From CAYMSF01 sp964542255 (GTDB taxonomy: Bacteria; Verrucomicrobiota; Lentisphaeria; Victivallales; Victivallaceae), in NCBI GenBank assembly GCA_964542255.1, contig CAZITV010000013.1:1-31871 (forward strand): a stretch of 31,871 bases of DNA, written 5' to 3'. Each line of letters opens with the position of its first letter. Positions within the stretch are counted from its first letter, which is position 1. Below the pieces are notes generated by a model that searched no databases, was not told the origin of the DNA, and saw only the letters and a program-made list of their open reading frames with translations. A program made the translations under genes and the position numbers. This document shows positions 16,776 to 24,524 of this stretch, one piece after another.

Positions 16776-18032
16776 TTAATTCATATTGTCAACAACGGTT
16801 TGAGCGAACTTTGAACAAGATACTTCTGTTGCGTTTTCCATCAACCTGGCAAAATCGTAGGTGACAATTTTATTGCTGATTGCACGTTCGATTCCCTTAA
16901 CCAGCAGGTCTGCTGCCTCTTCCCAACCCAAATAGCGGAACATCATTTCTCCTGAAAGTGCCAAAGAACATGGATTAACTTTGTCCTGTCCGGCATATTT
17001 TGGTGCGGTGCCGTGGGTCGCTTCAAATAATGCGTGACCGCTGACATAATTAATATTTGCTCCTGGCGCAATGCCTATTCCACCTACACAAGCAGCCAGC
17101 GCATCGGAAACATAATCACCATTTAAATTCATGGTCGCAATAACATCATAATCTTCAGGACGAGTTAGTATTTGCTGCAGAAATGCGTCACAAATGCAGT
17201 CTTTAATTAAAATTTTACCAGCAGGTGCTTTCCCGTCACACTCAGACCAGCATATCGCTTTGTCAGAAAATTCACTTTTAACCAATTCATAGCCCCAATT
17301 CTTAAAGCCACCCTCGGTGAATTTCATAATATTGCCTTTGTGTACCAGTGTGACGTTTCGGCGGTTATGGGCAATCGCGTATTTAATAGCAGCACGTACC
17401 AGGCGTTCGGTGCCTTCCTTGGAAATTGGTTTTATGCCAATACTTGAGCTTTCCGGGAAGCGGATCTTTTTAACACCCATTTCATTTTGTAAGAAATCTA
17501 TTATTTTTTTTGCTTCAGCGGTTCCAGCGTTCCACTCTATCCCGGCATAAATATCTTCGGAATTTTCTCGAAAAATAACCATATCGGTCTTTTCTGGATG
17601 TTTTACTGGCGATGGAACACCAGTAAAATACTGCACAGGTCTGAGACAAACATACAGGTCAAGTAATTGGCGCAGTGCCACATTCAGCGATCTGATGCCT
17701 CCTCCTACCGGGGTAGTTAACGGGCCTTTAATCGCAATTTTATATTCATCTATCGCGCTGACAGTCTCATCAGGCAACCAGATTTCTTTGCCATATACCG
17801 TATTTGCTTTTTCCCCCGCATAAATTTCCATCCATGATACTTTTCGTTTGCCGCCGTATGCTTTGTCAATTGCGCTGTTCCACATCAACATACTGGCACT
17901 GGTGATATCAGCACCAATCCCGTCACCTTCAATAAATCCGATAATTGGATTATCAGGTACAATAAGTTTACCATTTGACCCTAAAACAATTTTTTCGCCA
18001 GCTGGAACTTTTATTTTATCAAATCCTGCCAT
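16776..18032 (-). CDS. icd: NADP-dependent isocitrate dehydrogenase
   Basis: Icd oxidises isocitrate to 2-oxoglutarate with NADP+. The 418-aa protein aligns with E. coli Icd at a constant offset of two residues. Substrate residues Ser115, Asn117, Arg121, Arg131 and Arg155 correspond to E. coli 113, 115, 119, 129 and 153. The NADP-binding segment HGTAPKYAGQDKVNP has the Lys-Tyr pair that selects NADP, and YDFARL provides the tyrosine and arginine for the 2'-phosphate. The serine controlled by the AceK kinase in enterobacteria is kept, but no aceK is visible here. This is the first gene of the run; a promoter and hairpin lie upstream. The ribosome binding site AAAGG precedes the ATG. Confidence 0.96.
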   Translation of the reverse strand: MAGFDKIKVPAGEKIVLGSNGKLIVPDNPIIGFIEGDGIGADITSASMLMWNSAIDKAYGGKRKVSWMEIYAGEKANTVYGKEIWLPDETVSAIDEYKIAIKGPLTTPVGGGIRSLNVALRQLLDLYVCLRPVQYFTGVPSPVKHPEKTDMVIFRENSEDIYAGIEWNAGTAEAKKIIDFLQNEMGVKKIRFPESSSIGIKPISKEGTERLVRAAIKYAIAHNRRNVTLVHKGNIMKFTEGGFKNWGYELVKSEFSDKAICWSECDGKAPAGKILIKDCICDAFLQQILTRPEDYDVIATMNLNGDYVSDALAACVGGIGIAPGANINYVSGHALFEATHGTAPKYAGQDKVNPCSLALSGEMMFRYLGWEEAADLLVKGIERAISNKIVTYDFARLMENATEVSCSKFAQTVVDNMN

Positions 18033-18073
18033 TGCTTATAACCTTTTGCATTTTTTAAGATTTTACTAGATAT

Positions 18074-18089
18074 CCACTTGAGGAAGTGG
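18074..18089 (-). other. stem-loop in the icd leader
   Basis: A perfect six-base-pair stem (CCACTT/AAGTGG) closes a four-base loop about 42 bases upstream of the icd start, inside the leader predicted from the promoter at 18119-18147. No T-run follows, so it is not an intrinsic terminator. It may stabilise the messenger or bind a regulator. Confidence 0.3.
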
Positions 18090-18118
18090 TTCGTATTAAT
18101 ACCAAAACTACAGCGGTA

Positions 18119-18147
18119 AATATATCGTATAAACTGCTTATTTACAA
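18119..18147 (-). promoter_or_regulatory. predicted sigma70-type promoter for the icd operon
   Basis: On the minus strand TTGTAA (18147-18142) and TATATT (18124-18119) are separated by exactly 17 bases. The predicted transcript starts near 18112 and has a leader of about 80 nucleotides. It is one of the cleanest promoter matches in the window. Confidence 0.5.
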
Positions 18148-18180
18148 TAACCGCAGGCTTAAAACAATCACAAATATCCT

Positions 18181-18202
18181 AAAAACAGTTAATCCCGAAC
18201 CG
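18181..18202 (-). terminator. candidate terminator after the antiporter gene
   Basis: On the minus strand CGGTT (18202-18198) can pair with AACTG (18190-18186), one pair being G-U, around a seven-base loop, and TTTTT follows. It is about 98 bases past the antiporter stop and upstream of the icd promoter, a sensible place to end the 22.9-18.3 kb operon. The stem is weak. Confidence 0.28.
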
Positions 18203-18299
18203 CTATAATTAATGCAGCTGAAGATTGTGTATACCATCTTTATTCTGACAGGCCAGATAGTACTGATGTAATTTACCACATTTATAGGCGTTTCACGGT

Positions 18300-19790
18300 T
18301 CACTGCCTTGGTGGTGCAGCCGGATTAAGTGCGGCGATTACTTGTTCCACAACAGGTGCTTCCGCCAGTACGAGGAGACAATCTCCTGATTCAATTAAAC
18401 TGTTGCCTTTAGGAACAACAAATTGCTGATTGCGGCGAATAAGAACCACCAGTGAATCTGCTGGAAGGGAAAGTTCAGAAATTTTTTTCCCATTGGCAGG
18501 AGACTCCTGGACAATGTCTACCTCAATCATGTCGCTATTGATTGCATCAGTTCGTTCAAATTCCAGCGGTGAGCGTGGTTTGGGGACGACGGTTTTATTT
18601 AATTTCAATTTTCGTGCGGCGAACATCAACGTTTTGCCTTGAATCAAAATTGAAGAGATAACAATAAAAAACACGAGATTAAAAATGCGCTCTGAACCTT
18701 TATATCCAGCCAGCATCGGGAAAGTTGCTAGGACAATTGGTGCAGCACCGCGCAATCCTACCCATGAAATAAATATTCTTTCACGGTAATCAAATTCACT
18801 GCCAAGCAGGGAGATAAAAACAGCAAGTGGACGGGCAACCAGCATCAGAAATAGCGCCAAGGTTAAACCTGGCAGTATGACTTCAAGTGTAGGCAGTTTT
18901 GAAGGATATACCATCAGACCTAAGATGATAAACATGCTGATTTGCATTAACCAACTGATTCCATCATGAAATTTTGTTAAACTGTGCTTATAGAAGAAAT
19001 TGCTATTGCCAATCATAATACCGCACACATATACAGCCAGAAAGCCGTTGCCTCCAATCATTTCGCTGGCACCGTAAGTGAACATAACGGTTGCTATTCC
19101 CAATACATGATATAGTCCGTCAAAATTTAATTTAATACGGTTAAAGAGCCAAGGTAAAGCTTTGCCCAACAATATGCCAATAATAGCTCCGATCGGCATT
19201 TTTAGAAAAAAAACCGGCAAAATTCCCAAATATGATCCTTGAGGCGTGCTGAGCATCCCGATTATAAAAATAGTTAAAAACACCGCCATTGGATCATTGC
19301 TGCCTGACTCCAATTCCAGCATTGGCTGAAGCTTACGTTTTAACCCTACACTCTTAGAACGAAGTATTGAAAAAACTGCTGCAGCATCAGTTGACGAAAC
19401 AATTGCACCGAGAAGTAATCCTTCGATTAATGAAAAATTTAACACATAATGGGCAAATGTTCCTACAAGCGTTGCAGTGATTAATACACCCAAAGTGGCA
19501 AGCGAGATGCCATAGCCAACTATTGGGCGGATAGCTTTCCAGTTAGTGTCAAGTCCACCAGAAAAGAGGATAAACGCCAATGCAACGATACCTGTAATGT
19601 TTGGGATATAAGGATTTTCTAAATCAATTTTCCCGATTCCGTCATGTCCTGCCAGCATGCCTATAGCCAAGAATAATAAAAGACCCGGAACGTTAAAACG
19701 TTCCGATAGCTTGCTGGAAAAAACACTTAGCACCAGCAATATTGCAATAATGCTAAAAATTAAATTAGTATTTATTTCACCTGAGTGCAT
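18300..19790 (-). CDS. K+/Na+:H+ antiporter, NhaP2/CvrA-type (CPA1) with C-terminal RCK_C domain
   Basis: The 496-aa inner-membrane protein exchanges K+ or Na+ for protons. About twelve hydrophobic helices fill residues 8-395. The CPA1 core motifs are present: FSGGLD at 76-81, VSSTDAAAV at 131-139 with Asp135, and ESGSNDP at 161-167 with the Asn-Asp pair, followed later by GLRGAAPIVLA. The last 90 residues form a TrkA_C/RCK_C-like module (IVQESPANGKKISEL onward), as in NhaP2/CvrA, a cytoplasmic domain that gates by nucleotide. The extra CorC/HlyC-type domain of E. coli CvrA seems missing. It starts two bases after the 85-aa ORF, as the last gene of the four-gene run. Confidence 0.88.
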   Translation of the reverse strand: MHSGEINTNLIFSIIAILLVLSVFSSKLSERFNVPGLLLFLAIGMLAGHDGIGKIDLENPYIPNITGIVALAFILFSGGLDTNWKAIRPIVGYGISLATLGVLITATLVGTFAHYVLNFSLIEGLLLGAIVSSTDAAAVFSILRSKSVGLKRKLQPMLELESGSNDPMAVFLTIFIIGMLSTPQGSYLGILPVFFLKMPIGAIIGILLGKALPWLFNRIKLNFDGLYHVLGIATVMFTYGASEMIGGNGFLAVYVCGIMIGNSNFFYKHSLTKFHDGISWLMQISMFIILGLMVYPSKLPTLEVILPGLTLALFLMLVARPLAVFISLLGSEFDYRERIFISWVGLRGAAPIVLATFPMLAGYKGSERIFNLVFFIVISSILIQGKTLMFAARKLKLNKTVVPKPRSPLEFERTDAINSDMIEVDIVQESPANGKKISELSLPADSLVVLIRRNQQFVVPKGNSLIESGDCLLVLAEAPVVEQVIAALNPAAPPRQ

Positions 19791-19792
19791 AA

Positions 19793-20050
19793 TTACCTAT
19801 TGGCGGTTGCGTTAGTAGATGCATGGTAATAATAATCCGCATATATAACAACTTGGACAGATACAAAATTGTCTAATTTGATTCTTTGAACATATTCACA
19901 CGTTCTGAAAACTTTGGGTAGTGCAAGGTCACTCATCGTATAAACCAGTCTATTAATGTTGTATTTCTGCATTTTTTGTCTCAATTGAACAAATTGACGA
20001 TATCCACTAATTGCGAAAATCCATCCCTTATAAATACACTGCTTGAACAT
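19793..20050 (-). CDS. 85-aa protein of unknown function, coupled to ctpA
   Basis: I do not recognise this protein with confidence. Its ATG shares one base with the ctpA stop (TAATG), the standard mark of translational coupling, and its own stop is two bases before the antiporter start. Its position is therefore that of a real gene rather than a chance frame. The middle section has a helix (QFVQLRQKMQKYNINR), a strand LVYT, an SDLALPKVFRTC helix and a final hydrophobic strand (VSVQVVIYADYYY). This order resembles the C-terminal half of a STAS domain, but the phosphorylatable serine region is absent, so the likeness may be accidental. There is no signal peptide or clear membrane helix. Confidence 0.55.
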   Translation of the reverse strand: MFKQCIYKGWIFAISGYRQFVQLRQKMQKYNINRLVYTMSDLALPKVFRTCEYVQRIKLDNFVSVQVVIYADYYYHASTNATANR

Positions 20051-21384
20051 TACTGTGATTTAAGTTTGTTGAATTTTATGATACTTTCTAGAATTTGCAC
20101 CGCACGTTGTAATTCAATATCAGTGATTGTGCCTGGCTTGTCAGGTTTGATTTCACCGGGCGCGCTTGCCAACTGCTGTGCGACTATAAGTGTATCATTG
20201 TAAGGTACAGGAACATCAATGTCCGGATTGATACCCTTGCCGTCTATCAATTTTTCGCTTGGAGTGTAGTAGTGTGCTATGGTAAAACGCACCGCACCAC
20301 CATTGGGTAGCGGATGAATACGTTGAACCGAGCCTTTGCCGTATGTTTTGGAGCCAACCAGTAGCGCGCGGTTGTGATCCTTGAGGCAACCCGCAACAAT
20401 TTCTGAACCACTGGCGCTAAAACCATTGACTAAAATAATTAGCGGTATTTCGTAATTCTTACGGCATTTTACTGCATAAATATTATTGCGGCTGGTTTTA
20501 TCACGACCTTCTGTATAAATGACAAGTTCGCCATCTTTAATAAAACGGCTGCAAACATCAACGGCCGCTCCAAGCAAACCACCTGGATTATAGCGTAAAT
20601 CAATGATTAGTCCCAGCGCTTTTTGATGCTCTAGCGTATCAAGTGCCCGGTCAATTGAAGTTCCAGTTTCAGCAGAAAATAGTGACAACCGCAGATAACC
20701 AATATTGTTATTGATCATTTTAACGCCGTTATAAGGCACCGGGCTAGTGCGGACTTCGTTGCGTACCACTTCGATATTTGATACTTTACCTGTTGATTTA
20801 CGAAAAATAGTCAAGGTTGTTTTTGTGTTTGCTTTACCTTGAAGCAGGCTGATGCACTCCTCAATCCCCATCGTCGTGGTTTTTTTCCCGTCAATCGTTG
20901 TGATAAAATCGCCGGGCATGATTCCAGCCGTAATACCTGGTGAATTGTCTCCAGCCGGGGCAACTACCTTCAGGTTGCCATCTTGAGCCTTCATTATAAT
21001 CAAACCAACTCCAGTTAATCTGTCACTAAAGGCGCGTGTCGTAAGCGTATGTGCTTCGGGATTTTCATAGGTACAAAATGGGTCAAGTTCCTGCAGCATA
21101 CCTTTGAGAGCTCCGGAAATCAATTTATCATATTTAACTTTATCTTGCTCAACATAGGATTTGCGAAGTAGTTCAATTACCGCCATAAACAGAGTAATAG
21201 AGTTATAACCTTCATCATTAGCATCAAAACTTTTATTGGTTATACGGTCATTTGATACCGCTGGTAGTGATGAATCTGCTGTCGGCTCACGGTGTGTGTC
21301 ATCGTTATTCTCGCTATGCGACGGTACTGGCGTGGATAACAAAATTATTAACAACAATGAATTAAAGAGTGATTTTATGCGCAT
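20050..21384 (-). CDS. ctpA: C-terminal processing protease, S41 family (CtpA/Prc-like)
   Basis: This is an exported serine protease that trims or degrades periplasmic proteins from their C termini. The 444-aa protein has a signal peptide (residues 1-24, ending near PSHSEN), an N-terminal helical segment, a PDZ domain (about 120-205, with GVGLIIMK and IMPGDFITTIDG) and the S41 catalytic domain. The catalytic serine is most likely Ser325 in NGFSASGSEI and the general-base lysine is Lys350 in SKTYGKGSVQ, 25 residues later, the same spacing as in E. coli Prc. The conserved DLRYNPGG segment is at 262-269. It lies 14 bases after the MPE-PHP gene and overlaps the next ORF by one base. Confidence 0.92.
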   Translation of the reverse strand: MRIKSLFNSLLLIILLSTPVPSHSENNDDTHREPTADSSLPAVSNDRITNKSFDANDEGYNSITLFMAVIELLRKSYVEQDKVKYDKLISGALKGMLQELDPFCTYENPEAHTLTTRAFSDRLTGVGLIIMKAQDGNLKVVAPAGDNSPGITAGIMPGDFITTIDGKKTTTMGIEECISLLQGKANTKTTLTIFRKSTGKVSNIEVVRNEVRTSPVPYNGVKMINNNIGYLRLSLFSAETGTSIDRALDTLEHQKALGLIIDLRYNPGGLLGAAVDVCSRFIKDGELVIYTEGRDKTSRNNIYAVKCRKNYEIPLIILVNGFSASGSEIVAGCLKDHNRALLVGSKTYGKGSVQRIHPLPNGGAVRFTIAHYYTPSEKLIDGKGINPDIDVPVPYNDTLIVAQQLASAPGEIKPDKPGTITDIELQRAVQILESIIKFNKLKSQ

Positions 21385-21398
21385 AGAGAACCTTTAAG

Positions 21399-22862
21399 TT
21401 ATTTTCTAGTGGGGCGAAATAAAATGTCATCAAAATTACCATCGTAACCAGCGTCCCGTAATAATTTTATATGTGGATAAAATTCGCCAATCATTGCAAG
21501 ATTGTGTGAGTCACTGCCAAAACTTAGTTTAACTCCATTCCTGAGACAGACCTTAACAAACTCAAGACTGGGTGTATCGCGATGAAAATTAATTTCAGCC
21601 GCAACATTATTTTCTTTTAACATCCATGCCAAAGGTTCGAACAGTCGTTCTGGCGTTGCCAACCCATGTTGTCTGAAGATTTGAAATGGATGTGCTAAAA
21701 TGTTGATGCCTGCCCTTAATAATCCATGTGTCAGCGCGATAAACTCGCTTTCACGTTTGTTTTGATCTGCTATTTCTCCTAAATAGTGTACAGCGCCAAG
21801 TTTTACTTCAAGCTGATTTAAAACATCTCCCTGAATTATAGGCATCCCAAGCCAGTCAACATCAATTTCCATACCTAAAAAACAAAAATCATTCCGGTAC
21901 ATTTCGCACAGCGAAAAATAATCTCCAGTGCGGTCATTGATACGTGAAGAACTAATGCCTTCCAAATAGTCTTTTCGCGCATCTTTATCGTGTCGGCTAA
22001 AATAAAGATGCGAGGAGTGTTCTGAAAATACTATTGAATGAAGTCCGATTTGCTGACCGATTTGCACAGCTCGGGGAATTTTCATGTTTTCATTGCAATA
22101 AGCTAGGCGCGTGTGTAAATGACAGTCGGAAATATTCGTACCTTCCTGCATACATAGTTGCTGTTTATCAAAGGTTATCGTTCCGTCATCATCAATCTCA
22201 ATAATGGAGAACGTAAAGGGTTTTTCACATAAGGCCGGCACCGCAGCAAAAGTGATACCATTTTTTATTACAGGCGCAAATCCTTCATGAAAATGACCAG
22301 AGATAGAGATTGCAACTCCAGTTTCCTCCATTACCTTGATGATTTGGTCGGCATTGGTATAATTGTAAGGACTTAATTGATATTCCGGTGGAAATAATGG
22401 AACATGCTGAACTGCAATAATTGTTCCAGAAAATCCAGACCTTGCATTACGGAATGTTTCTAGAATTGCCGGATCACGATACGCGTTATAACCAGGCATC
22501 TCACGGTCAACAAACGGGAGAATTTTTATTCCTTCAAGTTCTACAATTTTACCGGGACGCCTGAGTGTCTGATAAAATGCGTCCGGCGGGATATCGTGAT
22601 TGCCTGGAATAACGATTACGGCAGAGACCAATTTTTTGATACTGTTATTGAGGGTATCAAGCATGTCATCAGTATTGGGCAAGTCTGTACTATCGAGTAA
22701 ATCACCAACAATGAGAGTGATGTCTGGTCTGATAAAGTGGTTCAAACGGAATACCACTTTTTCCAGCAGCACATCGGCTAAATCACCGCAGCGTTTCGGA
22801 TCGCACTCGTTAAGCGTATTTCGAAAATGTAAATCAGATATAATCGCGATTTTCTTCGCCAT
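21399..22862 (-). CDS. fused calcineurin-like metallophosphatase and PHP-domain phosphoesterase
   Basis: The 487-aa protein joins two metal-dependent phosphoesterase domains. Residues 1-235 form a calcineurin-like domain with all five motifs: SDLHF (Asp10, His12), GDLLD (53-57), GNHD (87-90), QHVP (His153) and GHFH (189-192). Residues 245-470 form a PHP domain resembling histidinol-phosphatase HisK: DCHLH (His248, His250), SEH (281-282), GMEID (Glu332), AVHYLG (His359), AHPF (His391) and GSDSH (Asp451, His453). Both metal centres look intact. I chose the ATG at 22862, which has GGGAG just upstream, over a TTG 36 bases earlier. There is no signal peptide, so it is cytoplasmic. It heads the operon with ctpA, the 85-aa ORF and the antiporter. 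The substrate is unknown; I do not recognise this as a standard architecture. Confidence 0.88.
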   Translation of the reverse strand: MAKKIAIISDLHFRNTLNECDPKRCGDLADVLLEKVVFRLNHFIRPDITLIVGDLLDSTDLPNTDDMLDTLNNSIKKLVSAVIVIPGNHDIPPDAFYQTLRRPGKIVELEGIKILPFVDREMPGYNAYRDPAILETFRNARSGFSGTIIAVQHVPLFPPEYQLSPYNYTNADQIIKVMEETGVAISISGHFHEGFAPVIKNGITFAAVPALCEKPFTFSIIEIDDDGTITFDKQQLCMQEGTNISDCHLHTRLAYCNENMKIPRAVQIGQQIGLHSIVFSEHSSHLYFSRHDKDARKDYLEGISSSRINDRTGDYFSLCEMYRNDFCFLGMEIDVDWLGMPIIQGDVLNQLEVKLGAVHYLGEIADQNKRESEFIALTHGLLRAGINILAHPFQIFRQHGLATPERLFEPLAWMLKENNVAAEINFHRDTPSLEFVKVCLRNGVKLSFGSDSHNLAMIGEFYPHIKLLRDAGYDGNFDDILFRPTRK

Positions 22863-22949
22863 ATTTCTCCCACACCGCACTTGGTTAGTAAGACTCAATC
22901 GAAAATAATAAATGCCGCGCGCTGCCGTGTAACTTCAGTTCAATGTTAA

Positions 22950-22975
22950 CTTTTTCATTTATACTTATGAAAAAG
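22950..22975. repeat. perfect inverted repeat between divergent genes
   Basis: Nine-base arms CTTTTTCAT (22950-22958) and ATGAAAAAG (22967-22975) flank an eight-base spacer, in the 224-bp gap between the MPE-PHP gene and the Bax-inhibitor gene. Its symmetric form and position suit an operator serving both divergent promoters, but no regulator is identified. Confidence 0.35.
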
Positions 22976-23030
22976 GGTTGAATTTATCGTCAGAATATAT
23001 ATCTTAATTATGTACAATGCTAATTTACAC

Positions 23031-23065
23031 AATAGTGAAAAATAAAAAATCACACTATTTTTTTA
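23031..23065 (+). promoter_or_regulatory. stem with T-run just before the Bax-inhibitor gene
   Basis: AATAGTG (23031-23037) can pair with CACTATT (23053-23059) around a 15-base A-rich loop, and a run of T follows. It lies about 25 bases before the ATG. If transcribed it could act as a weak attenuator, but the loop is long and the stem AT-rich, so it may have no function. Confidence 0.2.
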
Positions 23066-23086
23066 AATTAACCAGGAGAATTTGTT

Positions 23087-23830
23087 ATGCAGCGGGAACG
23101 ATTGGATTATTCAGGCGTCAATGCGGATGTGGTGTCCGGCGAGTTGACTTTAAATGCGGTTCGGGCGCAAACCAGTTTTATTAATCAAGTTTATGGTTGG
23201 ATGTGTGGCGGATTAATTCTTACCGCGCTGATTTCCTATGGAATCGCCTCGCATACTCCGTTAATTGACTACTTGATTTCGAATACAATAGTTTTCTTTG
23301 GTTTAATTATAGCGGAATTAGTAGTGGTAGGATTTTTTGCTGCGAGGTTGACGAAAATGTCTGCCGCTACAGCAGCAATCTCATTTGTGCTATATTCGGT
23401 ACTGAATGGCGTGGTTTTATCGCTGATATGTTATAATTTTACAGCACAATCGTTGGCTACCACATTTTTTGCTACAGCCGGAACGTTTGGGGTGATGAGT
23501 CTGTACGGATACGTCACTAAGCGTGATTTAACCTCACTAGGTAATCTTTGTTTTATGTTGTTGATAGGCGTGATTCTGGCCACAGTTGTGAATATTTTTG
23601 TAGATAACAACATGCTGCATTGGATTATTACTTACATCGGCATTGCGGTATTTGTAGGTCTAACCGCCTATGATACCCAGAAAATTAAAGCAATGAGTAT
23701 TTCTATTAGCGGTACCGAGGATGTGGATAATACCAAAAAATATGCGGTGAGTGGCGCTTTTACATTGTATCTTGATTTTATCAACCTTTTTTTATTATTG
23801 CTGCGCATATTTGGCGGCGGTAGGGACTGA
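23087..23830 (+). CDS. Bax inhibitor-1/YccA-like membrane protein
   Basis: The 247-aa inner-membrane protein belongs to the BI-1-like (UPF0005/TMBIM) family, whose bacterial members include YccA, an FtsH modulator, and YetJ/BsYetJ, a pH-sensitive calcium leak. After a soluble start of about 25 residues there are seven hydrophobic helices. The family's Gly-rich MCGGLILTA segment near residue 43 and the GLTAYDTQKIK motif near 203 are visible, the latter with the aspartate central to the calcium-leak site. The ATG has a strong AGGAGA eight bases upstream. The MBL gene follows nine bases after its stop, so the two form one transcript. Confidence 0.9.
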   Translation: MQRERLDYSGVNADVVSGELTLNAVRAQTSFINQVYGWMCGGLILTALISYGIASHTPLIDYLISNTIVFFGLIIAELVVVGFFAARLTKMSAATAAISFVLYSVLNGVVLSLICYNFTAQSLATTFFATAGTFGVMSLYGYVTKRDLTSLGNLCFMLLIGVILATVVNIFVDNNMLHWIITYIGIAVFVGLTAYDTQKIKAMSISISGTEDVDNTKKYAVSGAFTLYLDFINLFLLLLRIFGGGRD

Positions 23831-23839
23831 ACAAGCAGC

Positions 23840-24442
23840 ATGGTAGAAATAACTACTGAAATTGTTGGAATGTTGGACACCAATTGTTATTTGGTGCCAA
23901 CGATGAAGCGACTGTACGTCATTGATCCTGGCGCTGAAGCAGATTCAATTTTTACTTCTGCAAAAAAATATGGTAGTCTTGAACCGATTATTTTGCTCAC
24001 TCATGCTCATGTTGATCACATCGGAGGTATTGGCGAACTAGCAATGAATCTTGGTGTAACGCAGGTTTACCTGCATCGCGCTGATTTGAGACTGTATAAC
24101 AGCCCGGATAATCATTTACAGCCATTCGTGCCTTTAGCAAAAGACTTACTAGTGCCCGCTCATACGATAGTGCAGGATGATTTTGTTGTAATTGAAACTC
24201 CTGGCCATACACCGGGTGGTGTTTGTTTTCTCTTTCATCACCTGCCGGCTTTATTTACCGGTGATACTCTTTTTGCCGGTTCTATCGGCAGGACTGATTT
24301 ACCCGGCGGTGACTATGACATGTTGATGGCTTCTATTACTGAAAAAATTCTATCGCTGCCTGATGAGCTTAGAGTTTATCCTGGTCACGGCAATGCTACC
24401 AGTATCGCTAAAGAGCGCCATAATAATCCATATTTGCAATAG
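23840..24442 (+). CDS. metallo-beta-lactamase-fold hydrolase (glyoxalase II/YcbL-like)
   Basis: The 200-aa protein is a short form of the glyoxalase II-type family, which usually hydrolyses thioesters. The zinc motif THAHVDHIGG (near 54-63) supplies three histidines and an aspartate; ETPGHTPGG near 119-127 gives the next His; the bridging aspartate lies in TGDTLF (near 141-146); and the last His is in YPGHGN near 180-185. The GSIGRTDLPGG segment is typical of YcbL-type proteins. The C-terminal substrate domain of true glyoxalase II is absent, so the substrate is unclear. It is the second gene of the Bax-inhibitor pair. Confidence 0.9.
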   Translation: MVEITTEIVGMLDTNCYLVPTMKRLYVIDPGAEADSIFTSAKKYGSLEPIILLTHAHVDHIGGIGELAMNLGVTQVYLHRADLRLYNSPDNHLQPFVPLAKDLLVPAHTIVQDDFVVIETPGHTPGGVCFLFHHLPALFTGDTLFAGSIGRTDLPGGDYDMLMASITEKILSLPDELRVYPGHGNATSIAKERHNNPYLQ

Positions 24443-24524
24443 ATATATCCATTTTTATCGATATATTATACCGTGATTGCTGCCAAGTGTTGATTAATGC
24501 CTCCCCATTTGAAGGAATTATATT

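Noticed and set aside
22863..22898. Upstream TTG as the start of the MPE-PHP gene
   Set aside because: It has no ribosome binding site, while the ATG at 22862 has GGGAG just before it and begins the normal strand leading to SDLH.
24443..24470. Inverted repeat ATATATC/GATATAT after the MBL gene as a terminator
   Set aside because: Seven AT-only pairs with a ten-base loop and no T-run afterwards; too weak to call.
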